A stretch of DNA of 64,000 bases, from the NCBI RefSeq assembly GCF_014297465.1, contig NZ_JACORT010000017.1, forward strand, positions 24,696 to 88,695, written 5' to 3'. Source of the DNA: Ramlibacter cellulosilyticus. GTDB lineage: Bacteria > Pseudomonadota > Gammaproteobacteria > Burkholderiales > Burkholderiaceae_C. The position numbers were made by a program, and so were the translations under genes. Under the pieces are notes generated by a model that searched no databases, had not been told where the DNA came from, and saw nothing but the letters and a program-made list of their open reading frames with translations. Positions 47,959-56,155 of this stretch are shown here, one piece after another. Position 1 is the first letter of the stretch. Each line of letters begins with the position of its first letter.

Positions 47959-48165
47959 CTAAGATTTCTCGAACTGCAGCGAGGGGTTCTCCTGCTCGAA
48001 CTTCTGCAGCTGCGCCTCGGCCTCGTCGAGGCCCAGGTTGTGGCGGTGGCGCAGGCGGTCGAGGAAGTTCTCGCGGTGCTGCAGGCCGTGGTGGACGTCC
48101 TCTTCGGTCAGGAGCGCCCATTCGGTGCGGATGCGGACGATCAGGTCGGGAGTGCCGGCGTTCAT
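47959..48165 (-). CDS. Small CsbD-like protein
   Basis: 68 residues from ATG 48165, which has GGAG 6 nt upstream; the upstream ATG at 48177 lacks one. The sequence (VRIRTEWALLTEEDV, then RLRHRHNLGLDEAEAQLQKF) has the W-x2-L-x3-D and EAExQ pattern of CsbD/YjbJ-type stress proteins, small helical hydrophilic proteins of unknown action. It is monocistronic and convergent with gnd, whose stop is 22 nt away. Confidence 0.65.
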   Translation of the reverse strand: MNAGTPDLIVRIRTEWALLTEEDVHHGLQHRENFLDRLRHRHNLGLDEAEAQLQKFEQENPSLQFEKS

Positions 48166-48232
48166 GTGCTTCTCCATCTACGCGGGGGCCCTTGCACTCT
48201 AGGGCCGCCGGCGGCGCGCCCCTTGACGAGGA

Positions 48233-48607
48233 TCAAGCGCCCTTGGCCGCCTTGACCACCGCGCGCGAAAGCTGCCCGAAGTGGCGCAGGGCGGCGTCGC
48301 TCAGCTCCACCTGCTTGCGGCGGGCGTCCTCGGTGTCCGCGAGCACGATCCAGCCCTTCTCGCGCATGGACTTCAGGCGGCCGTGGATGGTGGCGGGGGC
48401 GCCGAGTTCGTCCTTCGCCATCATGTCGCGCACGGACAGGCGCTCGCCGGCGCGCGTGGCGCGCGCCACCCAGGCGAGGATGCGTTCCTCGAGGGGATCG
48501 AGCGGGGGCAGGGAAGGCAGGCCGCGGATCGCGTCGGCCAGCTGCAGGAAGCGCAGGTAGACCTCCGCGCCGCCCCGGACCTTGTTGTTGGAACTCTCGC
48601 GTCTCAC
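48233..48607 (-). CDS. MarR-like winged-helix regulator
   Basis: 124 residues from GTG 48607. PPLDPLEERILAWVARATRAGERLSVRDMMA gives the first helices. ELGAPATIHGRLKSMREKGWIVLA is the recognition helix and turn, and DTEDARRKQVELSDAALRHF is the wing of MarR-type proteins. No target is evident; the CsbD-like gene lies downstream and a membrane protein gene is divergent. The start is chosen as the first in-frame start before conserved sequence, with no strong ribosome-binding site. Confidence 0.75.
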   Translation of the reverse strand: MRRESSNNKVRGGAEVYLRFLQLADAIRGLPSLPPLDPLEERILAWVARATRAGERLSVRDMMAKDELGAPATIHGRLKSMREKGWIVLADTEDARRKQVELSDAALRHFGQLSRAVVKAAKGA

Positions 48608-48653
48608 CGGCCCATTGTGCTCTAAAAGAGACGGTTGTCGGCTGCTGTACCAT

Positions 48654-48674
48654 GGGCGGAACCATGGTCCGCCC
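48654..48674. promoter_or_regulatory. Strong dyad between divergent regulator and membrane-protein genes
   Basis: GGGCGG(A)-ACCATGGT-CCGCCC: two nested perfect arms interrupted by one extra A. It lies 47 nt upstream of the MarR-like GTG and 6 nt before the GTG of the membrane protein gene. It is a plausible operator for the MarR-like protein. Confidence 0.45.
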
Positions 48675-48680
48675 GACGTC

Positions 48681-49241
48681 GTGAGCCTCGCGCAGTGCCG
48701 CCTGCAGGCGCTGATGGTGCTCGCCACCATCCTGCTGTTCAGCGCCATGCTGGCCCTGAACGAGTGGCTGTTCCGCTGGCTCGAGTTCGCGCCGGGCATC
48801 AACTTCGTCTACCTCCCCGCCGGCATGCGGCTGCTGTGCACGCTGCTGTTCGCCGAGGCCGGCGCCGTGGGCCTGCTGGCCGTCTCCTGGGCGGTCAGCT
48901 TCCTCCTGTTCTTCCCGGGCCAGTTCGAACGCCCCTTCGTGGGCGGGATCATCGCCGCCGCGGCGCCTTATTCGGTGTACCGGCTGGCCCGCTGGCGTTA
49001 CGGCCTGCACGCCTCGCTGGCCAACCTGACGGCGCCCCGGCTGCTGGTGCTGGTGTTCGCTTACTCCGTCGCCAGCCCGCTGCTGCACCACCTCTACTTC
49101 GCGTGGGCGGGGCAGGACGCGCTGCTCCGCAGCTTCCTCGCCATGTTCGTGGGCGACCTCGCCGGGACCCTGCTGGTCATCTACGGCATCAAGGCGCTGC
49201 TGTCCCTCGTGCCGGCTCCCATACTCCGAACGGGGGTTTGA
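48681..49241 (+). CDS. Integral membrane protein, MASE1-like
   Basis: 186 residues from GTG 48681 (next start ATG 48714). Five or six hydrophobic helices are visible, including LQALMVLATILLFSAMLAL and LLAVSWAVSFLLFF. The segment INFVYLPAGMRLLCTLLF and the later FVGDLAGTLLVIYGIKAL resemble the MASE1 sensory membrane domain, but no output domain follows. It may be a stand-alone sensor-like or small-molecule-binding membrane protein. The start is uncertain because the upstream dyad occupies the ribosome-binding region. Confidence 0.7.
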   Translation: MSLAQCRLQALMVLATILLFSAMLALNEWLFRWLEFAPGINFVYLPAGMRLLCTLLFAEAGAVGLLAVSWAVSFLLFFPGQFERPFVGGIIAAAAPYSVYRLARWRYGLHASLANLTAPRLLVLVFAYSVASPLLHHLYFAWAGQDALLRSFLAMFVGDLAGTLLVIYGIKALLSLVPAPILRTGV

Positions 49242-49296
49242 CGGCCGGGCTGCGCCGCCGCTAGCCTCGGACGTTTCGTTCTGGAATCTGATCCGA

Positions 49297-49590
49297 ATGC
49301 GGTTGGCGGCGCGGTGTCACGGCGAGCAGGTGTGCAGGCAGGACCTCCATTGCCAGGGGTGCCGTGCCGCCCTGGCGTCCCCGTCTTCCCAGGCGCTCAC
49401 CCTGCAGCCGGGGATCCCGGTGCGCCGCTACGGCACGGTGCCGCCGCTGGACGACGAGCCGGCGTGGGTGGTGGAGCCCCTGGCGAGCGGCGAGGCGCCT
49501 CGCACCATCGCGGAATACGGCGGCACCGCGGTGCTGCTGGCCGCGGCGGCGGCGGCCGCCGTGGCGGGCTGGCTGCTCTACGCACACTGA
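49297..49590 (+). CDS. Cys-rich tail-anchored small protein, hypothetical
   Basis: 97 residues. The N-terminus has four cysteines and two histidines within 20 residues (CHGEQVCRQDLHCQGC), which could bind a metal. A proline-rich middle follows, then a C-terminal hydrophobic helix (AVLLAAAAAAAVAGWLLYA) suggests a tail anchor. I do not recognise the family. The start follows directly on a degenerate GGAATCTGATCC trace and lacks a clear ribosome-binding site, so expression is uncertain. Confidence 0.5.
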   Translation: MRLAARCHGEQVCRQDLHCQGCRAALASPSSQALTLQPGIPVRRYGTVPPLDDEPAWVVEPLASGEAPRTIAEYGGTAVLLAAAAAAAVAGWLLYAH

Positions 49591-49609
49591 GCCGGCGGAA
49601 CCCTGCACG

Positions 49610-51031
49610 CTATCCGGCCCTTGCGAGAAGGGCTGCCACCGCCTCACGGCTCTGTCTCCCCAGCTCCAGCACGTCGAGGTTCGGCACGCGCCCGTCGCGC
49701 ACCACTTCCTTGCCCGCGACGAACAGGTAGCGCAGGTCCGCAGTCCCGCCGCTGGCGACCGGCCCGATCGCCGGATCGTGCAGGCCGAAGTAGCGCGGAT
49801 CGCGGTCGAGGCCGTACACCGAGAAGTCCGCGGCCTTGCCGACTTCCAGCGTGCCGACCGCGTCCAGCCCCAGTACATCCGCCCCGCCGGCCGAACCCCA
49901 GCGCACGACGTCTTCCACCGTCACGCCGGCCGCATCGCCTTCGCCCCGGCCACCGCGGCAATGCGCCACCGCCTCGTAGCCGCCGCGTGCGCGCGCCATG
50001 AGCCAGGCGGCATGCGTCTCCGAGATCATGTCGGCCGCTTCGTTGGAGGCCGCGCCGTCGACGCCGATGGAGATCTTCGCGCCGGCCGCTTCCAGTGCGC
50101 GCACGGGGGCGATGCCGCTGCCCAGGCGGCCATTGCTTTGCGGGCAGTGCGCGATGCCGGTGCGGGTCTTGCCGAGGGTGGCGATCTCGTCCTCGTCCAG
50201 CTTCACCAGGTGGGCGAACCAGACGTCGTCGCCGAGCCAGCCGATCGTTTCGCAGAACTCCACCGGCTTCATCCCGTGCTTGTCCCACACGCTGTCGTGG
50301 TAGTGCACGGTTTCGGAGAGGTGCGAGTGCAGCTTCAGCCCCAGGTCGCGCGCCACGCGTGCCGTCTCGCGCATCTCCTCGGGCAGCATGGAATGTGGCG
50401 GCGTGGTGGGCGCCATCACCACGCGCTGCATCGCGTCGGGCGACGGGTCGTGGTATTCCTTCGCGAGGCGGCGCATGTCGGCCAGGAAGCCCTCCAGCGT
50501 CTCCGGGCGCGAAGGCGGCGACAGGTCCTTCGTCTCCAGCCGCGTCTGCGTGCCGCCGCCGCGGCACAACACGAAGCGCAGGCCCAGCTTGCGCGCTTCC
50601 TCGAACAGGATCGCGGACGTGTCGTACGGCATGTCCGGGAAGTAGTGGTAGTTGTGGTCCGCCACCGTGCCGCAGCCGGAGAGCGCGAGCTCCAGCAGGC
50701 CGATGCGCGCGGCCAGGCGGAAGTCGTTCTCCGTCATCAGCGGGCGCAGGCGCATCGGCGTGGCCGCGAGCCAGGGCGTGAGCGTGGCGTTCAGGCCCAC
50801 GGCGTCGCCCTTCAGCAGCGACTGGAACAGGTGGTGGTGCGTGTTGACCCAGGACGGATAGATCGCGCAGCCGCTCGCGTCGATCTGGCGCTCGCCCGGC
50901 TCGGGGGCGAGCTTGCCGATGGCGGCGATCCTGCCTTTCTTCACGCGCAGGTCGGGGCCGGCCGCGCGGGCGGCGCCGCCCTGCACGCCCGTGAGGATGG
51001 CGGTGGCATTGCGGATCAGGAGACTGCTCAT
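49610..51031 (-). CDS. Amidohydrolase, 8-oxoguanine deaminase/AtzA-TrzN-like
   Basis: 473 residues, cytosolic zinc hydrolase of the deaminase branch. NTHHHLFQSLL (about residues 64-74) carries the His-x-His metal site. LHSHLSETVHYHD is the second His segment with the catalytic Glu, and SIGVDGAASNEAADM holds the metal Asp. This set is that of 8-oxoguanine, guanine-like and s-triazine deaminases. It is last in an operon with two Rieske oxygenases and overlaps the preceding stop (ATGA), so it likely deaminates the oxidised N-heterocycle. The exact substrate is unknown. Confidence 0.88.
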   Translation of the reverse strand: MSSLLIRNATAILTGVQGGAARAAGPDLRVKKGRIAAIGKLAPEPGERQIDASGCAIYPSWVNTHHHLFQSLLKGDAVGLNATLTPWLAATPMRLRPLMTENDFRLAARIGLLELALSGCGTVADHNYHYFPDMPYDTSAILFEEARKLGLRFVLCRGGGTQTRLETKDLSPPSRPETLEGFLADMRRLAKEYHDPSPDAMQRVVMAPTTPPHSMLPEEMRETARVARDLGLKLHSHLSETVHYHDSVWDKHGMKPVEFCETIGWLGDDVWFAHLVKLDEDEIATLGKTRTGIAHCPQSNGRLGSGIAPVRALEAAGAKISIGVDGAASNEAADMISETHAAWLMARARGGYEAVAHCRGGRGEGDAAGVTVEDVVRWGSAGGADVLGLDAVGTLEVGKAADFSVYGLDRDPRYFGLHDPAIGPVASGGTADLRYLFVAGKEVVRDGRVPNLDVLELGRQSREAVAALLARAG

Positions 51032-52086
51032 GCGACGGCTTTCTGGATGGCAATGATCTTGTGGACGTTGCCCCGGTGCACTTCCTCCTCGCCGTGCGCA
51101 CGCAGCAAGTCGAGCAGCTGCTTGCGGATGACGAGGCCGGGCTTGTCGGAGGCCATGTGGAACTCCACCTTGCGCGTGGTGTCGATGCACGCGTCGGCAT
51201 CGGTGGCTTCGAGGATCTCGCGGTCCTCGGTGGTGATGGCCTGGTCCCAGCCGACCAGCTCCTGCGTGCTGCAGTCCGCCTCGCTGTCGTTCCGGTACAG
51301 CCACTGCACGAGCATCATGCGCTCGTCGTCGATGGGCGTCGCGCAGTTGTAGATGATGTGCGCGCGGCCGCTCGCCGGGTAGGTGCAGCCGAAACGGCGC
51401 GAGAACGGCAGGTAGTAGCGGTTGACCAGGTGCCGGTGCGTGACGGGTTCGTCGGTGCCGGTGACGCGGTAGCTCTCCGGCGGGTTCCGGATCGGCACCA
51501 GGGTCTCGGCCTCGAAGCCGTAGTCGGTCTCGGTGAACCGGTAAGGCGCCGGTTTCGGGTTGTCGATCATCCCGAAGTTGGCCTTGTGCACGAAGGAGAA
51601 GTGTGAGTTGTCGAAGGAGTTCTCCATCATGCGCAGCGGGCTCGTCTTCCACTCCTCGTAGAACTGGAAGATGCGGCGGAAGCCCGGCGCGCCGTCTTCC
51701 GGGAAGTGCGGGATGGGGCGCAGCGGGTCCTCCAGCGCGACCCAGACGTAGCCGTACTTCTCCTGCGCGCGGTAGGCGGGCACCTTCGCGTTGGCGGGGA
51801 TGGCGAGGTCGGGTTGCTGCGGGATCTTCACGCAGGCGCCGGTGCAGTCGTACGTCCAGCCGTGGTAGCCGCAGACGATGGTGCCGTTCTCGACGAAGCC
51901 GCGCGAGAGCTTCGCCGTGCGGTGGCAGCAGCGGTCCGCGACGGCCGCGGGCGTGCCGTCGGCCTGCTTCCAGAGCACGATGTCCTCCCCCATCAGGCGG
52001 AAGGGCCTGGGCCCGTCGTCCAGGAAGGACATGGGCATCAGCGCGTACCAGAAGCGGCGCAGGACTTTCTGTCGGGTGGTCAGCAT
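51028..52086 (-). CDS. Rieske non-heme iron oxygenase alpha subunit (NdmA/VanA-like), copy 1
   Basis: 352 residues. The Rieske [2Fe-2S] site is DRCCHRTAKLSRG ... CGYHGWTYD (Cys-x-His and Cys-x2-His, about residues 47-70). The mononuclear iron site is ENSFDNSHFSFVH (Asp-x2-His-x4-His). HRTAKLSRG and GACVKIPQQP strongly recall N-demethylases such as NdmA and relatives VanA/TsaM. It shares clear identity with the next gene, so the two arose by duplication. No reductase is encoded in the operon; electrons must come from elsewhere. It overlaps copy 2 by 7 nt. Confidence 0.9.
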   Translation of the reverse strand: MLTTRQKVLRRFWYALMPMSFLDDGPRPFRLMGEDIVLWKQADGTPAAVADRCCHRTAKLSRGFVENGTIVCGYHGWTYDCTGACVKIPQQPDLAIPANAKVPAYRAQEKYGYVWVALEDPLRPIPHFPEDGAPGFRRIFQFYEEWKTSPLRMMENSFDNSHFSFVHKANFGMIDNPKPAPYRFTETDYGFEAETLVPIRNPPESYRVTGTDEPVTHRHLVNRYYLPFSRRFGCTYPASGRAHIIYNCATPIDDERMMLVQWLYRNDSEADCSTQELVGWDQAITTEDREILEATDADACIDTTRKVEFHMASDKPGLVIRKQLLDLLRAHGEEEVHRGNVHKIIAIQKAVA

Positions 52087-53132
52087 GTGGCGTCCTCCTG
52101 CACGGGGTGGATCCGCGTCCAGCCGTGCACTTCGTGTTCTCCGTGGTCCTTCAGCAGCGCGAGCAGGCGCTTGCGCATCAGCATGCCGGGGCGGTCGCTC
52201 GCCATGCCGGCTTCGTCGCGGCGGCTCACGTCCACCGGCGCGTCCGGGTCCACGCCGCCGTCGAGGACGCATTTGTCCTCCAGCACCACGCGCGTGTCCC
52301 AGTCGTTGAGGAGGGCCGCGGGGCAGTCCTCCTCGGTGTCATTGCGATACAGCCACTGGATCACCTGGATGCGGCCGTCGTCGACCGGCGTGGCGCAGGT
52401 GTAGATCGTGTGGCGGATGCCGCTCGGGTAGGCCAGCCCCAGCTTGCGCAGGAAAGGCAGGTGCCACTGGTTGGAGAAGGTCCGCGTGGTGACGGGATCC
52501 GTGGTGCCCGTGATCCGGTGCGAGTCCGGCGGGTTGTTGATCTCCAGCACCACGCGCGCCTCGAAGCCGTAGTCCGTCTCGTCCAGTGCGAAGTGCTTCG
52601 GCTTCGGCTGGTCGCCCTGCCCGAAGGTGCCCGCGTGCACGAACGCGAAGTGGGCCGTGTCGAAGGAGTTCTCCATCAGCCGCAGCGCGCCCGTCTGCCA
52701 GGTCTCGTCGAACTGGTGAATGCGGCGGTGGCCGAGCTTCTCTTCCTGCGCTTCGAGCAAGGGCATCAGCGGGTCGTCCAGGGCGACCCACGCGTAGCCG
52801 AATCGCTCCGCGCAGTGGTACGCGGGAACGCGCGCACCCGGCGGGATGGCGAGGCCCGGCTGCTGCGGGATCTTCACGCAGGCGCCCGTGCAGTCGTACT
52901 GCCAGCCGTGGTAGCCGCAGGCGAGGTTGTCGCCGTCCACGAAGCCCCTGGAGAGCTTCGCGGTGCGGTGACAGCAGCGGTCGCGAACCGCCGCCGGCGT
53001 GCCGTCGGCCTTCTTCCACAGCACGATGTCCTCGCCCAGCAGCGTGAAGGGCTGCGGCCCGGCGTCCAGTTTCGTCATCGGCATCACGGCGTACCAGAAG
53101 CGCCGCAACACCGGTTGCTTCGTGACGAGCAT
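52080..53132 (-). CDS. Rieske non-heme iron oxygenase alpha subunit, copy 2
   Basis: 350 residues, paralogous to copy 1 along the whole length. Rieske ligands are in DRCCHRTAKLSRG and CGYHGWQYD, and the iron triad is in MENSFDTAHFAFVH. Specific differences lie in the C-terminal half that lines the substrate pocket (for example SNQWHLPFLRKLG), so the two proteins may act on successive positions or form a hetero-oligomer as NdmA/NdmB do. That parallel is inference. ATG 53132 follows a repeat-derived stretch after the upstream binding-protein gene. Confidence 0.9.
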   Translation of the reverse strand: MLVTKQPVLRRFWYAVMPMTKLDAGPQPFTLLGEDIVLWKKADGTPAAVRDRCCHRTAKLSRGFVDGDNLACGYHGWQYDCTGACVKIPQQPGLAIPPGARVPAYHCAERFGYAWVALDDPLMPLLEAQEEKLGHRRIHQFDETWQTGALRLMENSFDTAHFAFVHAGTFGQGDQPKPKHFALDETDYGFEARVVLEINNPPDSHRITGTTDPVTTRTFSNQWHLPFLRKLGLAYPSGIRHTIYTCATPVDDGRIQVIQWLYRNDTEEDCPAALLNDWDTRVVLEDKCVLDGGVDPDAPVDVSRRDEAGMASDRPGMLMRKRLLALLKDHGEHEVHGWTRIHPVQEDATC

Positions 53133-53136
53133 GGCT

Positions 53137-53212
53137 CAGGCCTCCCGCCGAGCCGCCTCAAGGGAGGCCTGCGCCCCCCCGGGGGGCAGTGAACGGATGT
53201 GAACGTGGGGGC
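53137..53212. repeat. Compound intergenic repeat inside the operon
   Basis: GGCCTCCCGCCGAGCCGCC, AAGGGAGGCCT and GCGCCCCCCCGGGGGGC form adjacent hairpins. The reverse strand reads as an apparent short peptide starting ATGAGCCCCCACG, but this is repeat sequence of a type common between genes in this group. Confidence 0.65.
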
Positions 53213-54175
53213 TCATTGACTCGCCTTGAGGGCCTTGACGAACTCCAGCGTGTACGCCTGCTGCCAGGCGGGGTTCGGCTTGAGGAGGCCGTTGGAGACC
53301 ATCAGCTCGTACGTCTGCTTCCAGCGCGCGTCGGTCATGACGCCCGGGCCCATCTTCGCGGCATCGCCACCATCGAAGAACCTGAAGGCCTTCATCTGCT
53401 TGACGCCGAACGCCAGCGTGGCGTCGTCCATCTTCGGGTTGTCCTTCTTGATCAGCTCGTTGCCGGGCGCCGGGTTGGCCAGGTAGGAGCGCCATCCTTC
53501 CAGCGTCGCCTTGACGAAGCGCTGCACGAGTTCGGGCCTGTCCCTGGCCGTCTTCTGCATCGTCACGATCGTGTTGCCGTAGGGCGGGTAGCCGTCATCG
53601 GCGAACAGGAAGAAGTGGACCTTGTGGCCCTGCTGCTCCGCGGTGAAGGGCTCGGAGCCGGGGAAGCCCTGCTGCGCCGTGTTGGCGTCCGCGAAGAAGG
53701 GCTGCAGGTTGAAGGTGTAAGGGCGGGTCTGTTCGTCCTTGAGGTTGTACTTCTTCTGCAGCCACGGCCACCAGCTGGTGCGGCCGGACGAGGCCACGAG
53801 GATGGTCTTGCCCTGGAGTTCGGCGAGGCTCCTGACGTCGGCGTGCGTCATGAGACCTTGCGGATCCTTCTGGAACACGGCGGCGACGGTGGTGGAGGGA
53901 ATGCCGGATTCGAGGCCGGACAGCACCTGGAAGTCCTTGCCCATGATGAAGTCGGCCTGGCCCGCGGCGAGCACCTGCATCAGGTTGACCTGCGGGCCGC
54001 CCATCCTGATGGTGACGTCGAGCCCGGCCTTCCTGTAGATGCCGGTGGCCACGGCCTGGTAGTAGCCGCCGTGTTCGGCCTGCGCGTACCAGGACGTGAG
54101 GAAGGTGACCTTGTCCTGGGCGTGGGCCGCGAAGGTGGCGGCGACGAGGGCGAGGGCGGTGAGTGCGGATTTCAT
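53213..54175 (-). CDS. ABC transporter substrate-binding protein, NMT1/THI5-like, copy 2
   Basis: 320 residues with a signal peptide cut near AHAQD. The motif TFLTSWYAQAEHGGYYQAVATG at the mature N-terminus and GQADFIMGKDFQVLS are the NMT1/SsuA-like pyrimidine or amine-binding signature. It is clearly paralogous to 57777-58757 in the same operon (WYAQAEHGG-YQAVATGIY, GGPQVN, NPAPGNELIKKDNP). Two binding proteins for one ABC importer suggest two related ligands. Repeats on both sides suggest that this four-gene block was added to the operon. Confidence 0.9.
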   Translation of the reverse strand: MKSALTALALVAATFAAHAQDKVTFLTSWYAQAEHGGYYQAVATGIYRKAGLDVTIRMGGPQVNLMQVLAAGQADFIMGKDFQVLSGLESGIPSTTVAAVFQKDPQGLMTHADVRSLAELQGKTILVASSGRTSWWPWLQKKYNLKDEQTRPYTFNLQPFFADANTAQQGFPGSEPFTAEQQGHKVHFFLFADDGYPPYGNTIVTMQKTARDRPELVQRFVKATLEGWRSYLANPAPGNELIKKDNPKMDDATLAFGVKQMKAFRFFDGGDAAKMGPGVMTDARWKQTYELMVSNGLLKPNPAWQQAYTLEFVKALKASQ

Positions 54176-54261
54176 CGGATTCTCCGGGGGTGGGTTGGAA
54201 AATCAGAGCAATGACCCGCGGCTTGCGCCGTTGCCAGCTTCTACTCTGTGGGTTCTTCTTT

Positions 54262-54340
54262 GCTGGGGTGCGCTTCGCGCAACCCAGCCTACGGGACCGG
54301 CTGGTTTTCGTAGGCTGGGTTGCGCGAAGCGCACCCCAGC
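54262..54340. repeat. Near-perfect inverted pair of the GTAGGCTGGG repeat
   Basis: Arms 54262-54292 and 54310-54340 are exact reverse complements over about 31 bp with a 17-nt loop. The hairpin lies between RidA and the second binding-protein gene, both on the minus strand, so it may reduce transcription of the downstream Rieske block. Confidence 0.9.
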
Positions 54341-54344
54341 AACG

Positions 54345-54797
54345 TCATTTCAAGTGGATCGTCGCCTCCACTTCGATCAACGCCGCATCCGAAGGCATGA
54401 ACCGTGCCACTTCCACCACCGTGCTCGCCGGCGGCTGCGTGGGATAGAACAGGCCGCGGACGCGGTTGTAGAACGGGTAATGGCGCAGGTCGCGGAAGTA
54501 CTGCACCAGCTTCACCGCCTGCTCCATGGGCGCACCGTGCTCGTGCGCGAGCTGGCGGATGCGCTCCAGCACGAACCAGCTCTGGGCGACGATGGGCGCT
54601 TCGTAGAGGTCGACGGTCATCTGGCCGGTGTCGTAGCCGATCGTCTTCAGCAGCGAGCGGGCTTCCTGCGGCAGCTCCTCGTACGACGACACGATCGCCT
54701 TGCGCACCGGATCGACCGCCACCACGCCGCTCACGAACAGGAAGTCACCCGCCCGCCGCGCCGCGGCGTAGTGGGCCATGGGCTGGCCCATGCTCAT
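54345..54797 (-). CDS. RidA/YjgF family protein
   Basis: 150 residues. GDFLFVSGVVAVDP (about 16-29) and the late PPASTVVEVARFMPSDAALIEVEATIHL are the RidA fold signatures. The Arg that binds the imine carboxylate in archetypal RidA is not at its usual spot (the strand reads STVVEV-RFM), so it may belong to the Rid4-7 type found in aromatic and N-heterocycle pathways. RidA proteins hydrolyse reactive enamine/imines; here the imine may come from oxidation of the heterocycle. ATG overlaps the FAD oxidase stop. Confidence 0.88.
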   Translation of the reverse strand: MSMGQPMAHYAAARRAGDFLFVSGVVAVDPVRKAIVSSYEELPQEARSLLKTIGYDTGQMTVDLYEAPIVAQSWFVLERIRQLAHEHGAPMEQAVKLVQYFRDLRHYPFYNRVRGLFYPTQPPASTVVEVARFMPSDAALIEVEATIHLK

Positions 54798-56146
54798 TGC
54801 CAGGCGCGGGTCTTGCCCGGGTTGAGGAGGTTCAGGGGATCGAAGCGGCGCTTGACGTCGGTGTACGCCTGCGGCAGGTCGCCGCCGGCCTTGCCGTCCT
54901 CCACGATGAAGACGTGCGGGTCGTTGATGCGCACGCCGTTGTCGCGGTAGACCTGCATGATCTCCTGCAGCCGCTCCTCGGTCGTGAACTTCACGATCTG
55001 CAGCGCCGTGCAGGTGACCTTGCCTTCGATGTTGCGGATGAACTCGGCGTGCATCAGCACCTCGTCGCCGAGCAGCTTCTCCATGCGCTTTACCTGCTCC
55101 AGGTGCTCCCCGGCCACGAAGGCGCTCTGCAGGTAGGTGATGTTCCTGTCCGACTTGAACGCGACCAGCGTCGTGTGGTTCCAGGTGTATTCCAGCAGCG
55201 TGCGGTGCGTGCGGGCGATCTCCTCCGCCTCCTTGCGGTAGGTGACCTGCCCGCCGTGCACCCCGGCCAGCTCCATCATGGCCAGCTCGCTCACCGGCGC
55301 GATGGCGAGGATGAAGGCGTGCCTGTTCGCGGGAAGGTACTCCGCCAGCGGCTTCAGGTAGGGCGTGACCGCGGAGGAGAGGAAGCCGACTTCGCGCTTC
55401 GCGATGCCCGTGGTGGAGGCGATGGCGTTGCCGAACTCCAGGGCGGCGTCGAAGCCGTTGAAGACGACCAGGTACTCGTTCCAGTCCTGCGCGGGCGCGA
55501 GCGCCAGCTCGATCTCCAGCACGAGGCCGTTGGTGCCCCACAGGTGGTGCATCAGCAGCGCCTCGGCGCCGCGCAGCTCCACGACCTGCGGCTCCTCCTC
55601 GATCGTGATCGCCTTGATGCCGAGGATGTTGCCGCGCGAGGCGAGCGGCCCGTAGTTGATGGAGCCGATGCCGCCGAAGCCGCCGCCGAACAGGCCGCCC
55701 AGGGTGGCGCTGCGGTAGGTGGAGGGCATGCAGCGCAGCTCCATGCCGTTGCCTGCACGCACCTGCTTTTCCAGGTCCCACAGCCGCATGCCGGCCTGCG
55801 CGCGCGCGGCGCCGCCCTTGCACCACAGGAACTGGTTGAAGGCGCTCATGTCCAGCACCACGCCGCCTTGCAGCGGAACGGACTGGCCGTAGTTGCCGGT
55901 GCCGGCGCCGCGGATGGTGAGGGGAACGCGCAGCTTCGCGCACAGCGCCACCAGGCGCTTGACCTCGTCTTCCGTGCGCGGACGCACCACGGCGTCGGCG
56001 AACTTGCCGGCCAGCTGGCGCTTGAGCACCGGGCTGAACCAGGAGAAGTCCTGGGACAGGCGCTGGATGCGCGGCGTTTCCTTGACCCAGTCGAGGTCCG
56101 GGAGGGCGACCTGTAATTGCTCGATCGTCGAAAGAGGGGCGTTCAT
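54794..56146 (-). CDS. FAD-binding oxidoreductase (VAO/GlcD family)
   Basis: 450 residues. The FAD-binding PCMH domain (about 40-220) has VVRPRTEDEVKRLVALC, TIRGAGTGNYGQSVPLQGGVVLD and TLGGLFGGGFGGIGSINYG. The C-terminal end HVFIVEDGKAGG ... RRFDPLNLLNPGKT is the GlcD/vanillyl-alcohol-oxidase type. It may oxidise a C-N or C-OH bond of a pathway intermediate. It sits between the ABC permease and RidA, and pairing an oxidase with a RidA that removes imines makes chemical sense. The specific substrate is not known. Confidence 0.87.
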   Translation of the reverse strand: MNAPLSTIEQLQVALPDLDWVKETPRIQRLSQDFSWFSPVLKRQLAGKFADAVVRPRTEDEVKRLVALCAKLRVPLTIRGAGTGNYGQSVPLQGGVVLDMSAFNQFLWCKGGAARAQAGMRLWDLEKQVRAGNGMELRCMPSTYRSATLGGLFGGGFGGIGSINYGPLASRGNILGIKAITIEEEPQVVELRGAEALLMHHLWGTNGLVLEIELALAPAQDWNEYLVVFNGFDAALEFGNAIASTTGIAKREVGFLSSAVTPYLKPLAEYLPANRHAFILAIAPVSELAMMELAGVHGGQVTYRKEAEEIARTHRTLLEYTWNHTTLVAFKSDRNITYLQSAFVAGEHLEQVKRMEKLLGDEVLMHAEFIRNIEGKVTCTALQIVKFTTEERLQEIMQVYRDNGVRINDPHVFIVEDGKAGGDLPQAYTDVKRRFDPLNLLNPGKTRAWQ

Positions 56147-56155
56147 GTCGTGGGG

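Noticed and set aside
53137..53214. Short minus-strand peptide beginning MSPHVHIRS
   Set aside because: It is the translation of a compound intergenic repeat that recurs in this bacterial group, not a gene.
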